From the NCBI GenBank assembly GCA_037783545.1, contig JBBELK010001211.1:62001-126000 (forward strand): a stretch of DNA of 64,000 nucleotides, written 5' to 3'. The stretch is from Henricia sp. BOLD:AAB3569. Lineage: Eukaryota > Echinodermata > Asteroidea > Spinulosida > Echinasteridae. Each line of letters begins with the position of its first letter. Position 1 is the stretch's first letter. The notes under the pieces are model-generated. The model did not search any database. It had not been told where the DNA came from and saw only the letters and a list, made by a program, of their open reading frames with translations. This document shows positions 10,624 to 23,121 of this stretch, piece by piece. Position numbers and translations under genes: made by a program.

Positions 10624-13600
10624 ATGTTCCGACGAACTTCAAATTTTGCATGCTCCAAAGACTCTATATTGCGCACTTGTCCTAAAAAATTGACAGACTT
10701 TCGCCGGGAAATGGCAGAGAAATTTCAGAGTTTAGAAAAAAAAGGGGTTGGCGCTTCCTGGTTGCTCCCGCAACCTGTGGCTGTCTGTACACACCTCTTT
10801 GGTGTACTCCTGACTCGTGCTCATGCTCAGTCCTTCGGACTGTCGTTGACACGGCCCAGTTTGGGACGGGATTTTGGTCAAAGTGTGGTCCAAACGTCGG
10901 CAAATTTGGAGGTCGAAAAATGTTCCGACGAACTTCAAATTTTGCATGCTCCAAAGACTCTATATTGCGCACTTGTCCTAAAAAATTGACAGACTTTCGC
11001 CGGGAAATGGCAGAGAAATTTCAGAGTTTAGAAAAAAAAAGGGGTTGGCGCTTCCTGGTTGCTCCCGCAACCTGTGGCTGTCTGTACACACCTCTTTGGT
11101 GTACTCCTGACTCGTGCGCATGCTCAGTCCTTCGGACTGTCGTTGACACGGCCCAGTTTGGGACGGGATTTTGGTCAAAGTGTGGTCCAAACGTCGGCAA
11201 ATTTGGAGGTCGAAAAATGTTCCGACGAACTTCAAATTTTGCATGCTCCAAAGACTCTATATTGCGCACTTGTCCTAAAAAATTGACAGACTTTCGCCGG
11301 GAAATGGCAGAGAAATTTCAGAGTTTAGAAAAAAAGGGGTTGGCGCTTCCTGGTTGCTCCCGCAACCTGTGGCTGTCTGTACACACCTCTTTGGTGTACT
11401 CCTGACTCGTGCGCATGCTCAGTCCTTCGGACTGTCGTTGACACGGCCCAGTTTGGGACGGGATTTTGGTCAAAGTGTGGTCCAAACGTCGGCAAATTTG
11501 GTGGTCGAAAAATGTTCCGACGAACTTCAAATTTTGCATGCTCCAAAGACTCTATATTGCGCACTTGTCCTAAAAAATTGACAGACTTTCGCCGGGAAAT
11601 GGCAGAGAAATTTCAGAGTTTAGAAAAAAAAAGGGGTTGGCGCTTCCTGGTTGCTCCCGCAACCTGTGGCTGTCTGTACACACCTCTTTGGTGTACTCCT
11701 GACTCGTGCTCATGCTCAGTCCTTCGGACTGTCGTTGACACGGCCCAGTTTGGGACGGGATTTTGGTCAAAGTGTGGTCCAAACGTCGGCAAATTTGGAG
11801 GTCGAAAAATGTTCCGACGAACTTCAAATTTTGCATGCTCCAAAGACTCTATATTGCGCACTTGTCCTAAAAAATTGACAGACTTTCGCCGGGAAATGGC
11901 AGAGAAATTTCAGAGTTTAGAAAAAAAAAGGGGTTGGCGCTTCCTGGTTGCTCCCGCAACCTGTGGCTGTCTGTACACACCTCTTTGGTGTACTCCTGAC
12001 TCGTGCGCATGCTCAGTCCTTCGGACTGTCGTTGACACGGCCCAGTTTGGGACGGGATTTTGGTCAAAGTGTGGTCCAAACGTCGGCAAATTTGGAGGTC
12101 GAAAAATGTTCCGACGAACTTCAAATTTTGCATGCTCCAAAGACTCTATATTGCGCACTTGTCCTAAAAAATTGACAGACTTTCGCCGGGAAATGGCAGA
12201 GAAATTTCAGAGTTTAGAAAAAAAGGGGTTGGCGCTTCCTGGTTGCTCCCGCAACCTGTGGCTGTCTGTACACACCTCTTTGGTGTACTCCTGACTCGTG
12301 CGCATGCTCAGTCATTCGGACTGTCGTTGACACGGCCCAGTTTGTGACGGGATTTTGGTCAAAGTGTGGTCCAAACGTCGGCAAATTTGGAGGTCGAAAA
12401 ATTTTCCGACGAACTTCAAATGTTGCATGCTCCAAAGACTCTATATTGCGCACTTGTCCTAAAAAATTAACAGACTTTCGCCGGGAAATGGCAGAGAAAT
12501 TTCAGAGTTTAGAAAAAAAAGGGGTTGGCGCTTCCTGGTTGCTCCCGCAACCTGTGGCTGTCTGTACACACCTCTTTGGTGTACTCCTGACTCGTGCGCA
12601 TGCTCAGTCCTTCGGACTGTCGTTGACACGGCCCAGTTTGGGACGGGATTTTGGTCAAAGTGTGGTCCAAACGTCGGCAAATTTGGAGGTCAAACAATGT
12701 TCCGACGAACTTCAAATTTTGCATGCTCCAATGACTCTATATTGCGCACTTGTCCTAAAAAATTGATAGACTTTCGCCGGGAAATGGCAGAGAAATTTCA
12801 GAGTTTAGAAAAAAAAGGGGTTGGCGCTTCCTGGTTGCTCCCGCAACCTGTGGCTGTCTGTACACACCTCTTTGGTGTACTCCTGACTCGTGCGCATGCT
12901 CTGTCCTTCGGACTGTCGTTGACACGGCCCAGTTTGGGACGGAATTTTGGTCAAAGTGTGGTCCAAACGTCGGCAAAGTTGGAGGTCGAAAAATTTTCCG
13001 ACGAACTTCAAATTTTGCATGCTCCAAAGACTCTATATTGCGCACTTGTCCTAAAAAAATTGACAGACTTTCGCCGGGAAATGGCAGAGAAATTTCAGAG
13101 TTTAGAAAAAAAAGGGGTTGGCGCTTCCTGGATGCTCCCGCAACCTGTGGCTGTCTGTACACACCTCTTTGGTGTACTCCTGACTCGTGCGCATGCTCAG
13201 TCCTTCGGACTGTCGTTGACACGGCCCAGTTTGGGACGGGATTTTGGTCAAAGTGTGGTCCAAACGTCGGCAAATTTGGAGGTCGAAAAATTTTCCGACG
13301 AACTTCAAATTTTGCATGCTCCAAAGACTCTATATTGCGCACTTGTCCTAAAAAATTGACAGACTTTCGCCGGGAAATGGCAGAGAAATTTCAGAGTTTA
13401 GAAAAAAAAGGGGTTGGCGCTTCCTGGTTGCTCCCGCAACCTGTGGCTGTCTGTACACACCTCTTTGGTGTACTCCTGACTCGTGCGCATGCTCAGTCCT
13501 TCGGACTGTCGTTGACACGGCCCAGTTTGGGACGGGATTTTGGTCAAAGTGTGGTCCAAACGTCGGCAAATTTGGAGGTCGAAAAATGTTCCGACGAACT

Positions 13601-14768
13601 TCAAATTTTGCATGCTCCAAAGACTCTATATTGCGCACTTGTCCTAAAAAATTGACAGACTTTCGCCGGGAAATGGCAGAGAAATTTCAGAGTTTAGAAA
13701 AAAAAGGGGTTGGCGCTTCCTGGTTGCTCCCGCAACCTGTGGCTGTCTGTACACACCTCTTTGGTGTACTCCTGACTCCTGCGCATGCTCAGTCCTTCGG
13801 ACTGTCGTTGACACGGCCAAGTTTGGGACGGGATTTTGGTCAAAGTGTGGTCCAAACGTCGGCAAATTTGGAGGTCGAAAAATGTTCCGACGAACTTCAA
13901 ATTTTGCGTGCTCCAAAGACTCTATATTGCGCACTTGTCCTAAAAAATTGACAGACTTTCGCCGGGAAATGGCAGAGAAATTTCAGAGTTTAGAAAAAAA
14001 AGGGGTTGGCGCTTCCTGGTTGCTCCCGCAACCTGTGGCTGTCTGTACACACCTCTTTGGTGTACTCCTGACTCCTGCGCATGCTCAGTCCTTCGGACTG
14101 TCGTTGACACGGCCAAGTTTGGGACGGGATTTTGGTCAAAGTGTGGTCCAAACGTCGGCAAATTTGGAGGTCGAAAAATGTTCCGACGAACTTCAAATTT
14201 TGCATGCTCCAAAGACTCTATATTGCGCACTTGTCCTAAAAAATTGACAGACTTTCGCCTGGAAATGGCAGAGAAATTTCAGAGTTTAGAAAAAAAGGGG
14301 TTGGCGCTTCCTGGTTGCTCCCGCAACCTGTGGCTGTCTGTACACACCTCTTTGGTGTACTCCTGACTCGTGCGCATGCTCAGTCCTTCGGACTGTCGTT
14401 GACACGGCCCAGTTTGGGACGGAATTTTGGTCAAAGTGTGGTCCAAACGTCGGCAAATTTGGAGGTCGAAAAATGTTCCGACGAACTTCAAATTTTGCAT
14501 GCTCCAAAGACTCTATATTGCGCACTTGTCCTAAAAAATTGACAGACTTTCGCCGGGAAATGGCAGAGAAATTTCAGAGTTTAGAAAAAAAAGGGGTTGG
14601 CGCTTCCTGGTTGCTCCCGCAACCTGTGGCTGTCTGTACACACCTCTTTGGTGTACTCCTGACTCGTGCGCATGCTCAGTCCTTCGGACTGTCGTTGACA
14701 CGGCCCAGTTTGGGACGGGATTTTGGTCAAAGTGTGGTCCAAACGTCGGCAAATTTGGAGGTCGAAAA

Positions 14769-17700
14769 ATGTTCCGACGAACTTCAAATTTTGCATGCTC
14801 CAAAGACTCTATATTGCGCACTTGTCCTAAAAAATTGACAGACTTTCGCCGGGAAATGGCAGAGAAATTTCAGAGTTTAGAAAAAAAAGGGGTTGGCGCT
14901 TCCTGGTTGCTCCCGCAACCTGTGGCTGTCTGTACACACCTCTTTGGTGTACTCCTGACTCGTGCGCATGCTCAATCCTTCGGACTGTCGTTGACACGGC
15001 CCAGTTTGGGACGGGATTTTGGTCAAAGTGTGGTCCAAACGTCGGCAAATTTGGAGGTCGAAAAATGTTCCGACGAACTTCAAATTTTGCATGCTCCAAA
15101 GACTCTATATTGCGCACTTGTCCTAAACAATTGACAGACTTTCGCCGGGAAATGGCAGAGAAATTTCAGAGTTTAGAAAAAAAGGGGTTGGCGCTTCCTG
15201 GATGCTCCCGCAACCTGTGGCTGTCTGTACACACCTCTTTGGTGTACTCCTGACTCGTGCGCATGCTCAGTCATTCGGACTGTCGTTGACACCGCCAAGT
15301 TTGGGACGGGATTTTGGTCAAAGTGTGGTCCAAACGTCGGCAAATTTGGAGGTCGAAAAATGTTCCGACGAACTTCAAATTTTGCATGCTCCAAAGACTC
15401 TATATTGCGCACTTGTCCTAAAAAATTTACAGACTTTCGCCGGGAAATGGCAGAGAAATTTCAGAGTTTAGAAAAAAAAGGGGTTGGCGCTTCCTGGTTG
15501 CTCCCGCAACCTGTGGCTGTCTGTACACACCTCTTTGGTGTACTCCTGACTCGTGCGCATGCTCAGTCCTTCGGACTGTCGTTGACACGGCCCAGTTTGG
15601 GACGGGATTTTGGTCAAAGTGTGGTCCAAACGTCGGCAAATTTGGAGGTCGAAAAATGTTCCGACGAACTTCAAATTTTGCATGCTCCAAAGACTCTATA
15701 TTGCGCACTTGTCCTAAAAAATTGACAGACTTTCGCCGGGAAATAGCAGAGAAATTTCAGAGCTTAGAAAAAAAAGGGGTTGGCGCTTCCTGGTTGCTCC
15801 CGCAACCTGTGGCTGTCTGTACACACCTCTTTGGTGTACTCCTGACTCGTGCGCATGCTCAGTCCTTCGGACTGTCGTTGACACGGCCCAGTTTGGGACG
15901 GGATTTTGGTCAAAGTGTGGTCCAAACGTCGGCAAATTTGGAGGTCGAAAAATGTTCCGACGAACTTCAAATTTTGCATGCTCCAAAGACTCTATATTGC
16001 GCACTTGTCCTAAAAAATTGACAGACTTTCGCCGGGAAATGGCAGAGAAATTTCAGAGTTTAGAAAAAAAAGGGGTTGGCGCTTCCTGGTTGCTCCCGCA
16101 ACCTGTGGCTGTCTGTACACACCTCTTTGGTGTACTCCTAACTCCTGCGCATGCTCAGTCCTTCGGACTGTCGTTGACACGGCCCAGTTTGGGACGGGAT
16201 TTTGGTCAAAGTGTGGTCCAAACGTCGGCAAATTTGGAGGTCGAAAAATGTTCCGACGAACTTCAAATTTTGCATGCTCCAAAGACTCTATATTGCGCAC
16301 TTGTCCTAAAAAATTGACAGACTTTCGCCGGGAAATGGCAGAGAAATTTCAGATTTTAGAAAAAAAAAGGGGTTGGCGCTTCCCGGTTGCTCCCGCAACC
16401 TGTGGCTGTCTGTACACACCTCTTTGGTGTACTCCTGACTCCTGCACATGCTCAGTCCTTCGGACTGTCGTTGACACGGCCCAGTTTGGGACGGAATTTT
16501 GGTCAAAGTGTGGTCCAAACGTCGGCAAATTTGGAGGTCGAAAAATGTTCCGACGAACTTCAAATTTTGCATGCTCCAAAGACTCTATATTGCGCACTTG
16601 TCCTAAAAAATTGACAGACTTTCGCCGGGAAATGGCAGAGAAATTTCAGAGTTTAGAAAAAAAAGGGGTTGGCGCTTCCTGGTTGCTCCCGCAACCTGTG
16701 GCTGTCTGTACACACCTCTTTGGTGTACTCCTGACTCGTGCGCATGCTCAGTCCTTCGGACTGTCGTTGACACGGCCCAGTTTGGGACGGGATTTTGGTC
16801 AAAGTGTGGTCCAAACGTCGGCAAATTTGGAGGTCGAAAAATGTTCCGACGAACTTCAAATTTTGCATGCTCCAAAGACTCTATATTGCGCACTTGTCCT
16901 AAAAAATTGACAGACTTTCGCCGGGAAATGGCAGAGAAATTTCAGAGTTTAGAAAAAAAAGGGGTTGGCGCTTCCTGGTTGCTCCCGCAACCTGTGGCTG
17001 TCTGTACACACCTCTTTGGTGTACTCCTGACTCGTGCGCATGCTCAATCCTTCGGACTGTCGTTGACACGGCCCAGTTTGGGACGGGATTTTGGTCAAAG
17101 TGTGGTCCAAACGTCGGCAAATTTGGAGGTCGAAAAATGTTCCGACGAACTTCAAATTTTGCATGCTCCAAAGACTCTATATTGCGCACTTGTCCTAAAC
17201 AATTGACAGACTTTCGCCGGGAAATGGCAGAGAAATTTCAGAGTTTAGAAAAAAAGGGGTTGGCGCTTCCTGGATGCTCCCGCAACCTGTGGCTGTCTGT
17301 ACACACCTCTTTGGTGTACTCCTGACTCGTGCGCATGCTCAGTCATTCGGACTGTCGTTGACACCGCCAAGTTTGGGACGGGATTTTGGTCAAAGTGTGG
17401 TCCAAACGTCGGCAAATTTGGAGGTCGAAAAATGTTCCGACGAACTTCAAATTTTGCATGCTCCAAAGACTCTATATTGCGCACTTGTCCTAAAAAATTT
17501 ACAGACTTTCGCCGGGAAATGGCAGAGAAATTTCAGAGTTTAGAAAAAAAAGGGGTTGGCGCTTCCTGGTTGCTCCCGCAACCTGTGGCTGTCTGTACAC
17601 ACCTCTTTGGTGTACTCCTGACTCGTGCGCATGCTCAGTCCTTCGGACTGTCGTTGACACGGCCCAGTTTGGGACGGGATTTTGGTCAAAGTGTGGTCCA

Positions 17701-18912
17701 AACGTCGGCAAATTTGGAGGTCGAAAAATGTTCCGACGAACTTCAAATTTTGCATGCTCCAAAGACTCTATATTGCGCACTTGTCCTAAAAAATTGACAG
17801 ACTTTCGCCGGGAAATAGCAGAGAAATTTCAGAGCTTAGAAAAAAAAGGGGTTGGCGCTTCCTGGTTGCTCCCGCAACCTGTGGCTGTCTGTACACACCT
17901 CTTTGGTGTACTCCTGACTCGTGCGCATGCTCAGTCCTTCGGACTGTCGTTGACACGGCCCAGTTTGGGACGGGATTTTGGTCAAAGTGTGGTCCAAACG
18001 TCGGCAAATTTGGAGGTCGAAAAATGTTCCGACGAACTTCAAATTTTGCATGCTCCAAAGACTCTATATTGCGCACTTGTCCTAAAAAATTGACAGACTT
18101 TCGCCGGGAAATGGCAGAGAAATTTCAGAGTTTAGAAAAAAAAGGGGTTGGCGCTTCCTGGTTGCTCCCGCAACCTGTGGCTGTCTGTACACACCTCTTT
18201 GGTGTACTCCTAACTCCTGCGCATGCTCAGTCCTTCGGACTGTCGTTGACACGGCCCAGTTTGGGACGGGATTTTGGTCAAAGTGTGGTCCAAACGTCGG
18301 CAAATTTGGAGGTCGAAAAATGTTCCGACGAACTTCAAATTTTGCATGCTCCAAAGACTCTATATTGCGCACTTGTCCTAAAAAATTGACAGACTTTCGC
18401 CGGGAAATGGCAGAGAAATTTCAGATTTTAGAAAAAAAAAGGGGTTGGCGCTTCCCGGTTGCTCCCGCAACCTGTGGCTGTCTGTACACACCTCTTTGGT
18501 GTACTCCTGACTCCTGCACATGCTCAGTCCTTCGGACTGTCGTTGACACGGCCCAGTTTGGGACGGGATTTTGGTCAAAGTGTGGTCCAAACGTCGGCAA
18601 ATTTGGAGGTCGAAAAATGTTCCGACGAACTTCAAATTTTGCATGCTCCAAAGACTCTATATTGCGCACTTGTCCTAAAAAATTGACAGACTTTCGCCGG
18701 GAAATGGCAGAGAAATTTCAGAGTTTAGAAAAAAAAGGGGTTGGCGCTTCCCGGTTGCTCCCGCAACCTGTGGCTGTCTGTACACACCTCTTTGGTGTAC
18801 TCCTGACTCCTGCACATGCTCAGTCCTTCGGACTGTCGTTGACACGGCCCAGTTTGGGACGGGATTTTGGTCAAAGTGTGGTCCAAACGTCGGCAAATTT
18901 GGAGGTCGAAAA
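14769..18912 (+). repeat. Seven-monomer higher-order repeat, two tandem copies (2072 bp each)
   Basis: Monomers from 14769 to 16840 recur from 16841 with an offset of exactly 2072 bp (7 x 296). Shared rare variants include CTCAATCC (14974, 17046), CTAAACAATTG (15126, 17198), ACACCGCCAAG (15290, 17362), AAAAATTTACAG (15424, 17496), the GAAATAGCAG subtype (15743, 17815), CTAACTCCTG (16139, 18211) and CAGATTTTAG (16352, 18424). The copies differ at 16494 (GGAATTTT) against 18566 (GGGATTTT), and the seventh monomer differs (CTGGTTGC against CCGGTTGC). Such near-identity implies a recent duplication. Confidence 0.85.
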
Positions 18913-21479
18913 ATGTTCCGACGAACTTCAAATTTTGCATGCTCCAAAGACTCTATATTGCGCACTTGTCCTAAAAAATTGACAGACTTTCGCCGGGAAA
19001 TGGCAGAGAAATTTCAGAGTTTAGAAAAAAAGGGGTTGGCGCTTCCTGGTTGCTCCCGCAACCTGTGGCTGTCTGTACACACCTCTTTGGTGTACTCCTG
19101 ACTCGTGCGCATGCTCAGTCCTTCGGACTGTCGTTGACACGGCCCAGTTTGGGACGGGATTTTGGTCAAAGTGTGGTCCAAACGTCGGCAAATTTGGTGG
19201 TCGAAAAATGTTCCGACGAACTTCAAATTTTGCATGCTCCAAAGACTCTATATTGCGCACTTGTCCTAAAAAATTGACAGACTTTCGCCGGGAAATAGCA
19301 GAGAAATTTCAGAGCTTAGAAAAAAAAGGGGTTGGCGCTTCCTGGTTGCTCCCGCAACCTGTGGCTGTCTGTACACACCTCTTTGGTGTACTCCTGACTC
19401 GTGCGCATGCTCAGTCCTTCGGACTGTCGTTGACACGGCCCAGTTTGGGACGGGATTTTGGTCAAAGTGTGGTCCAAACGTCGGCAAATTTGGAGGTCGA
19501 AAAATGTTCCGACGAACTTCAAATTTTGCATGCTCCAAAGACTCTATATTGCGCACTTGTCCTAAAAAATTGACAGACTTTCGCCGGGAAATGGCAGAGA
19601 AATTTCAGAGTTTAGAAAAAAAAGGGGTTGGCGCTTCCTGGTTGCTCCCGCAACCTGTGGCTGTCTGTACACACCTCTTTGGTGTACTCCTAACTCCTGC
19701 GCATGCTCAGTCCTTCGGACTGTCGTTGACACGGCCCAGTTTGGGACGGGATTTTGGTCAAAGTGTGGTCCAAACGTCGGCAAATTTGGAGGTCGAAAAA
19801 TGTTCCGACGAACTTCAAATTTTGCATGCTCCAAAGACTCTATATTGCGCACTTGTCCTAAAAAATTGACAGACTTTCGCCGGGAAATGGCAGAGAAATT
19901 TCAGAGTTTAGAAAAAAAAGGGGTTGGCGCTTCCCGGTTGCTCCCGCAACCTGTGGCTGTCTGTACACACCTCTTTGGTGTACTCCTGACTCCTGCACAT
20001 GCTCAGTCCTTCGGACTGTCGTTGACACGGCCCAGTTTGGGACGGGATTTTGGTCAAAGTGTGGTCCAAACGTCGGCAAATTTGGAGGTCGAAAAATGTT
20101 CCGACGAACTTCAAATTTTGCATGCTCCAAAGACTCTATATTGCGCACTTGTCCTAAAAAATTGACAGACTTTCGCCGGGAAATGGCAGAGAAATTTCAG
20201 AGTTTAGAAAAAAAAGGGGTTGGCGCTTCCTGGATGCTCCCGCAACCTGTGGCTGTCTGTACACACCTCTTTGGTGTACTCCTGACTCGTGCGCATGCTC
20301 AGTCCTTCGGACTGTCGTTGACACGGCCCAGTTTGGGACGGGATTTTGGTCAAAGTGTGGTCCAAACGTCGGCAAATTTGGAGGTCGAAAAATTTTCCGA
20401 CGAACTTCAAATTTTGCATGCTCCAAAGACTCTATATTGCGCACTTGTCCTAAAAAATTGACAGACTTTCGCCGGGAAATGGCAGAGAAATTTCAGAGTT
20501 TAGAAAAAAAAAGGGGTTTGCGCTTCCTGGTTGCTCCCGCAACCTGTGGCTGTCTGTACACACCTCTTTGGTGTACTCCTGACTCGTGCGCATGCTCAGT
20601 CCTTCGGACTGTCGTTGACACGGCCCAGTTTGGGACGGGATTTTGGTCAAAGTGTGGTCCAAACGTCGGCAAATTTGGAGGTCGAAAAATGTTCCGACGA
20701 ACTTCAAATTTTGCATGCTCCAAAGACTCTATATTGCGCACTTGTCCTAAAAAATTGACAGACTTTCGCCTGGAAATGGCAGAGAAATTTCAGAGTTTAG
20801 AAAAAAAAGGGGTTGGCGCTTCCTGGTTGCTCCCGCAACCTGTGGCTGTCTGTACACACCTCTTTGGTGTACTCCTGACTCCTGCGCATGCTCAGTCCTT
20901 CGGACTGTCGTTGACACGGCCAAGTTTGGGACGGGATTTTGGTCAAAGTGTGGTCCAAACGTCGGCAAATTTGGAGGTCGAAAAATGTTCCGACGAACTT
21001 CAAATTTTGCATGCTCCAAAGACTCTATATTGCGCACTTGTCCTAAAAAATTGACAGACTTTCGCCGGGAAATGGCAGAGAAATTTCAGAGTTTAGAAAA
21101 AAAGGGGTTGGCGCTTCCTGGTTGCTCCCGCAACCTGTGGCTGTCTGTACACACCTCTTTGGTGTACTCCTGACTCGTGCGCATGCTCAGTCCTTCGGAC
21201 TGTCGTTGACACGGCCCAGTTTGGGACGGGATTTTGGTCAAAGTGTGGTCCAAACGTCGGCAAATTTGGAGGTCGAAAAATGTTCCGACGAACTTCAAAT
21301 TTTGCATGCTCCAAAGACTCTATATTGCGCACTTGTCCTAAACAATTGACAGACTTTCGCCGGGAAATGGCAGAGAAATTTCAGAGTTTAGAAAAAAAAG
21401 GGGTTGGCGCTTCCTGGATGCTCCCGCAACCTGTGGCTGTCTGTACACACCTCTTTGGTGTACTCCTGACTCGTGCGCA

Positions 21480-22110
21480 TGCTTAGTCCTTCGGACTGTC
21501 GTTGACACGGCCCAGTTTGGGACGGGATTTTGGTCAAAGTGTGGTCCAAACGTCGGCAAATTTGGAGGTCGAAAAATTTTCCGACGAACTTCAAATTTTG
21601 CATGCTCCAAAGACTCTATATTGCGCACTTGTCCTAACAAATTGAAAGACTTTCGCCGGGAAATGGCAGAGAAATTTCAGAGTTTAGAAAAAAAAGGGGT
21701 TGGCGCTTCCTGGTTGCTCCCGCAAACCTGTGGCTGTCTGTTCACACCTCTTTGGTGTACTCCTGACTCCTGCGCATGCTCAGTCCTTCGGACTGTCGTT
21801 GACACGGCCAAGTTTGGGACGGGATTTTGGTCAAAGTGTGAAGTGTGGTCCAAACGTCGGCAAATTTGGAGGTCGAAAAATGTTCCGACGAACTTCAAAT
21901 TTTGCATGCTCCAAAGACTCTATATTGCGCACTTGTCCTAAAAAATTGACAGACTTTCGCCGGGAAATGGCAGAGAAATTTCAGAGTTTAGAAAAAAAGG
22001 GGTTGGCGCTTCCTGGTTGCTCCCGCAACCTGTGGCTGTCTGTACACACCTCTTTGGTGTACTCCTGCTCGTGCGCATGCTCAGTCCTTCGGACTGTCGT
22101 TGACACGGCC
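21480..22110 (+). repeat. Irregular monomers with small insertions and deletions
   Basis: Several unusual changes cluster here: GCTTAGTCC instead of GCTCAGTCC at 21482, an extra A in CGCAAACCTG (about 21725), TGTTCACACC (21740), a 7-bp tandem duplication AAGTGTGAAGTGTG (about 21834-21847) and loss of an A in CCTGCTCGTG (about 22067). The surrounding monomers on both sides have regular length. Confidence 0.8.
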
Positions 22111-23121
22111 CAGTTTGGGACGGGATTTTGGTCAAAGTGTGGTCCAAACGTCGGCAAATTTGGAGGTCGAAAAATGTTCCGACGAACTTCAAATTTTGCA
22201 TGCTCCAAAGACTCTATATTGCGCACTTGTCCTAAACAATTGACAGACTTTCGCCGGGAAATGGCAGAGAAATTTCAGAGTTTAGAAAAAATAGGGGTTG
22301 GCGCTTCCTGGATGCTCCCGCAACCTGTGGCTGTCTGTACACACCTCTTTGGTGTACTCCTGACTCGTGCGCATGCTCAGTCCTTCGGACTGTCGTTGAC
22401 ACGGCCCAGTTTGGGACGGGATTTTGGTCAAAGTGTGGTCCAAACGTCGGCAAATTTGGAGGTCGAACAATTTTCCGACGAACTTCAAATTTTGCATGCT
22501 CCAAAGACTCTATATTGCGCACTTGTCCTAAAAAATTGACAGACTTTCGCCGGGAAATGGCAGAGAAATTTCAGAGTTTAGAAGAAAAAAAGGGGTTGGC
22601 GCTTCCTGGTTGCTCCCGCAACCTGTGGCTGTCTGTACACAACTCTTTGGTGTACTCCTGACTCGTGCGCATGCTCAGTCCTTCGGACTGTCGTTGACAC
22701 GGCCCAGTTTGGGACGGGATTATGGTCAAAGTGTGGTCCAAACATCGGCAAATTTGGAGGTCGAAAAATGTTCCGACGAACTTCAAATTGTGCATGCTCC
22801 AAAGACTCTATATTGCGCACTTGTCCTAAAAAATTTACAGACTTTCGCCGGGAAATGGCAGAGAAATTTCAGAGTTTAGAAAAAAAAGGGGTTGGCGCTT
22901 CCTGGTTGCTCCCGCAACCTGTGGCTGTCTGTACACACCTCTTTGGTGTACTCCTGACTCGTGCGCATGCTCAGTCCTTCGGACTGTCGTTGACACGGCC
23001 CAGTTTGGGACGGGATTTTGGTCAAAGTGTGGTCCAAACGTCGGCAAATTTGGAGGTCGAAAAATGTTCCGACGAACTTCAAATTTTGCATGCTCCAAAG
23101 ACTCTATATTGCGCACTTGTC

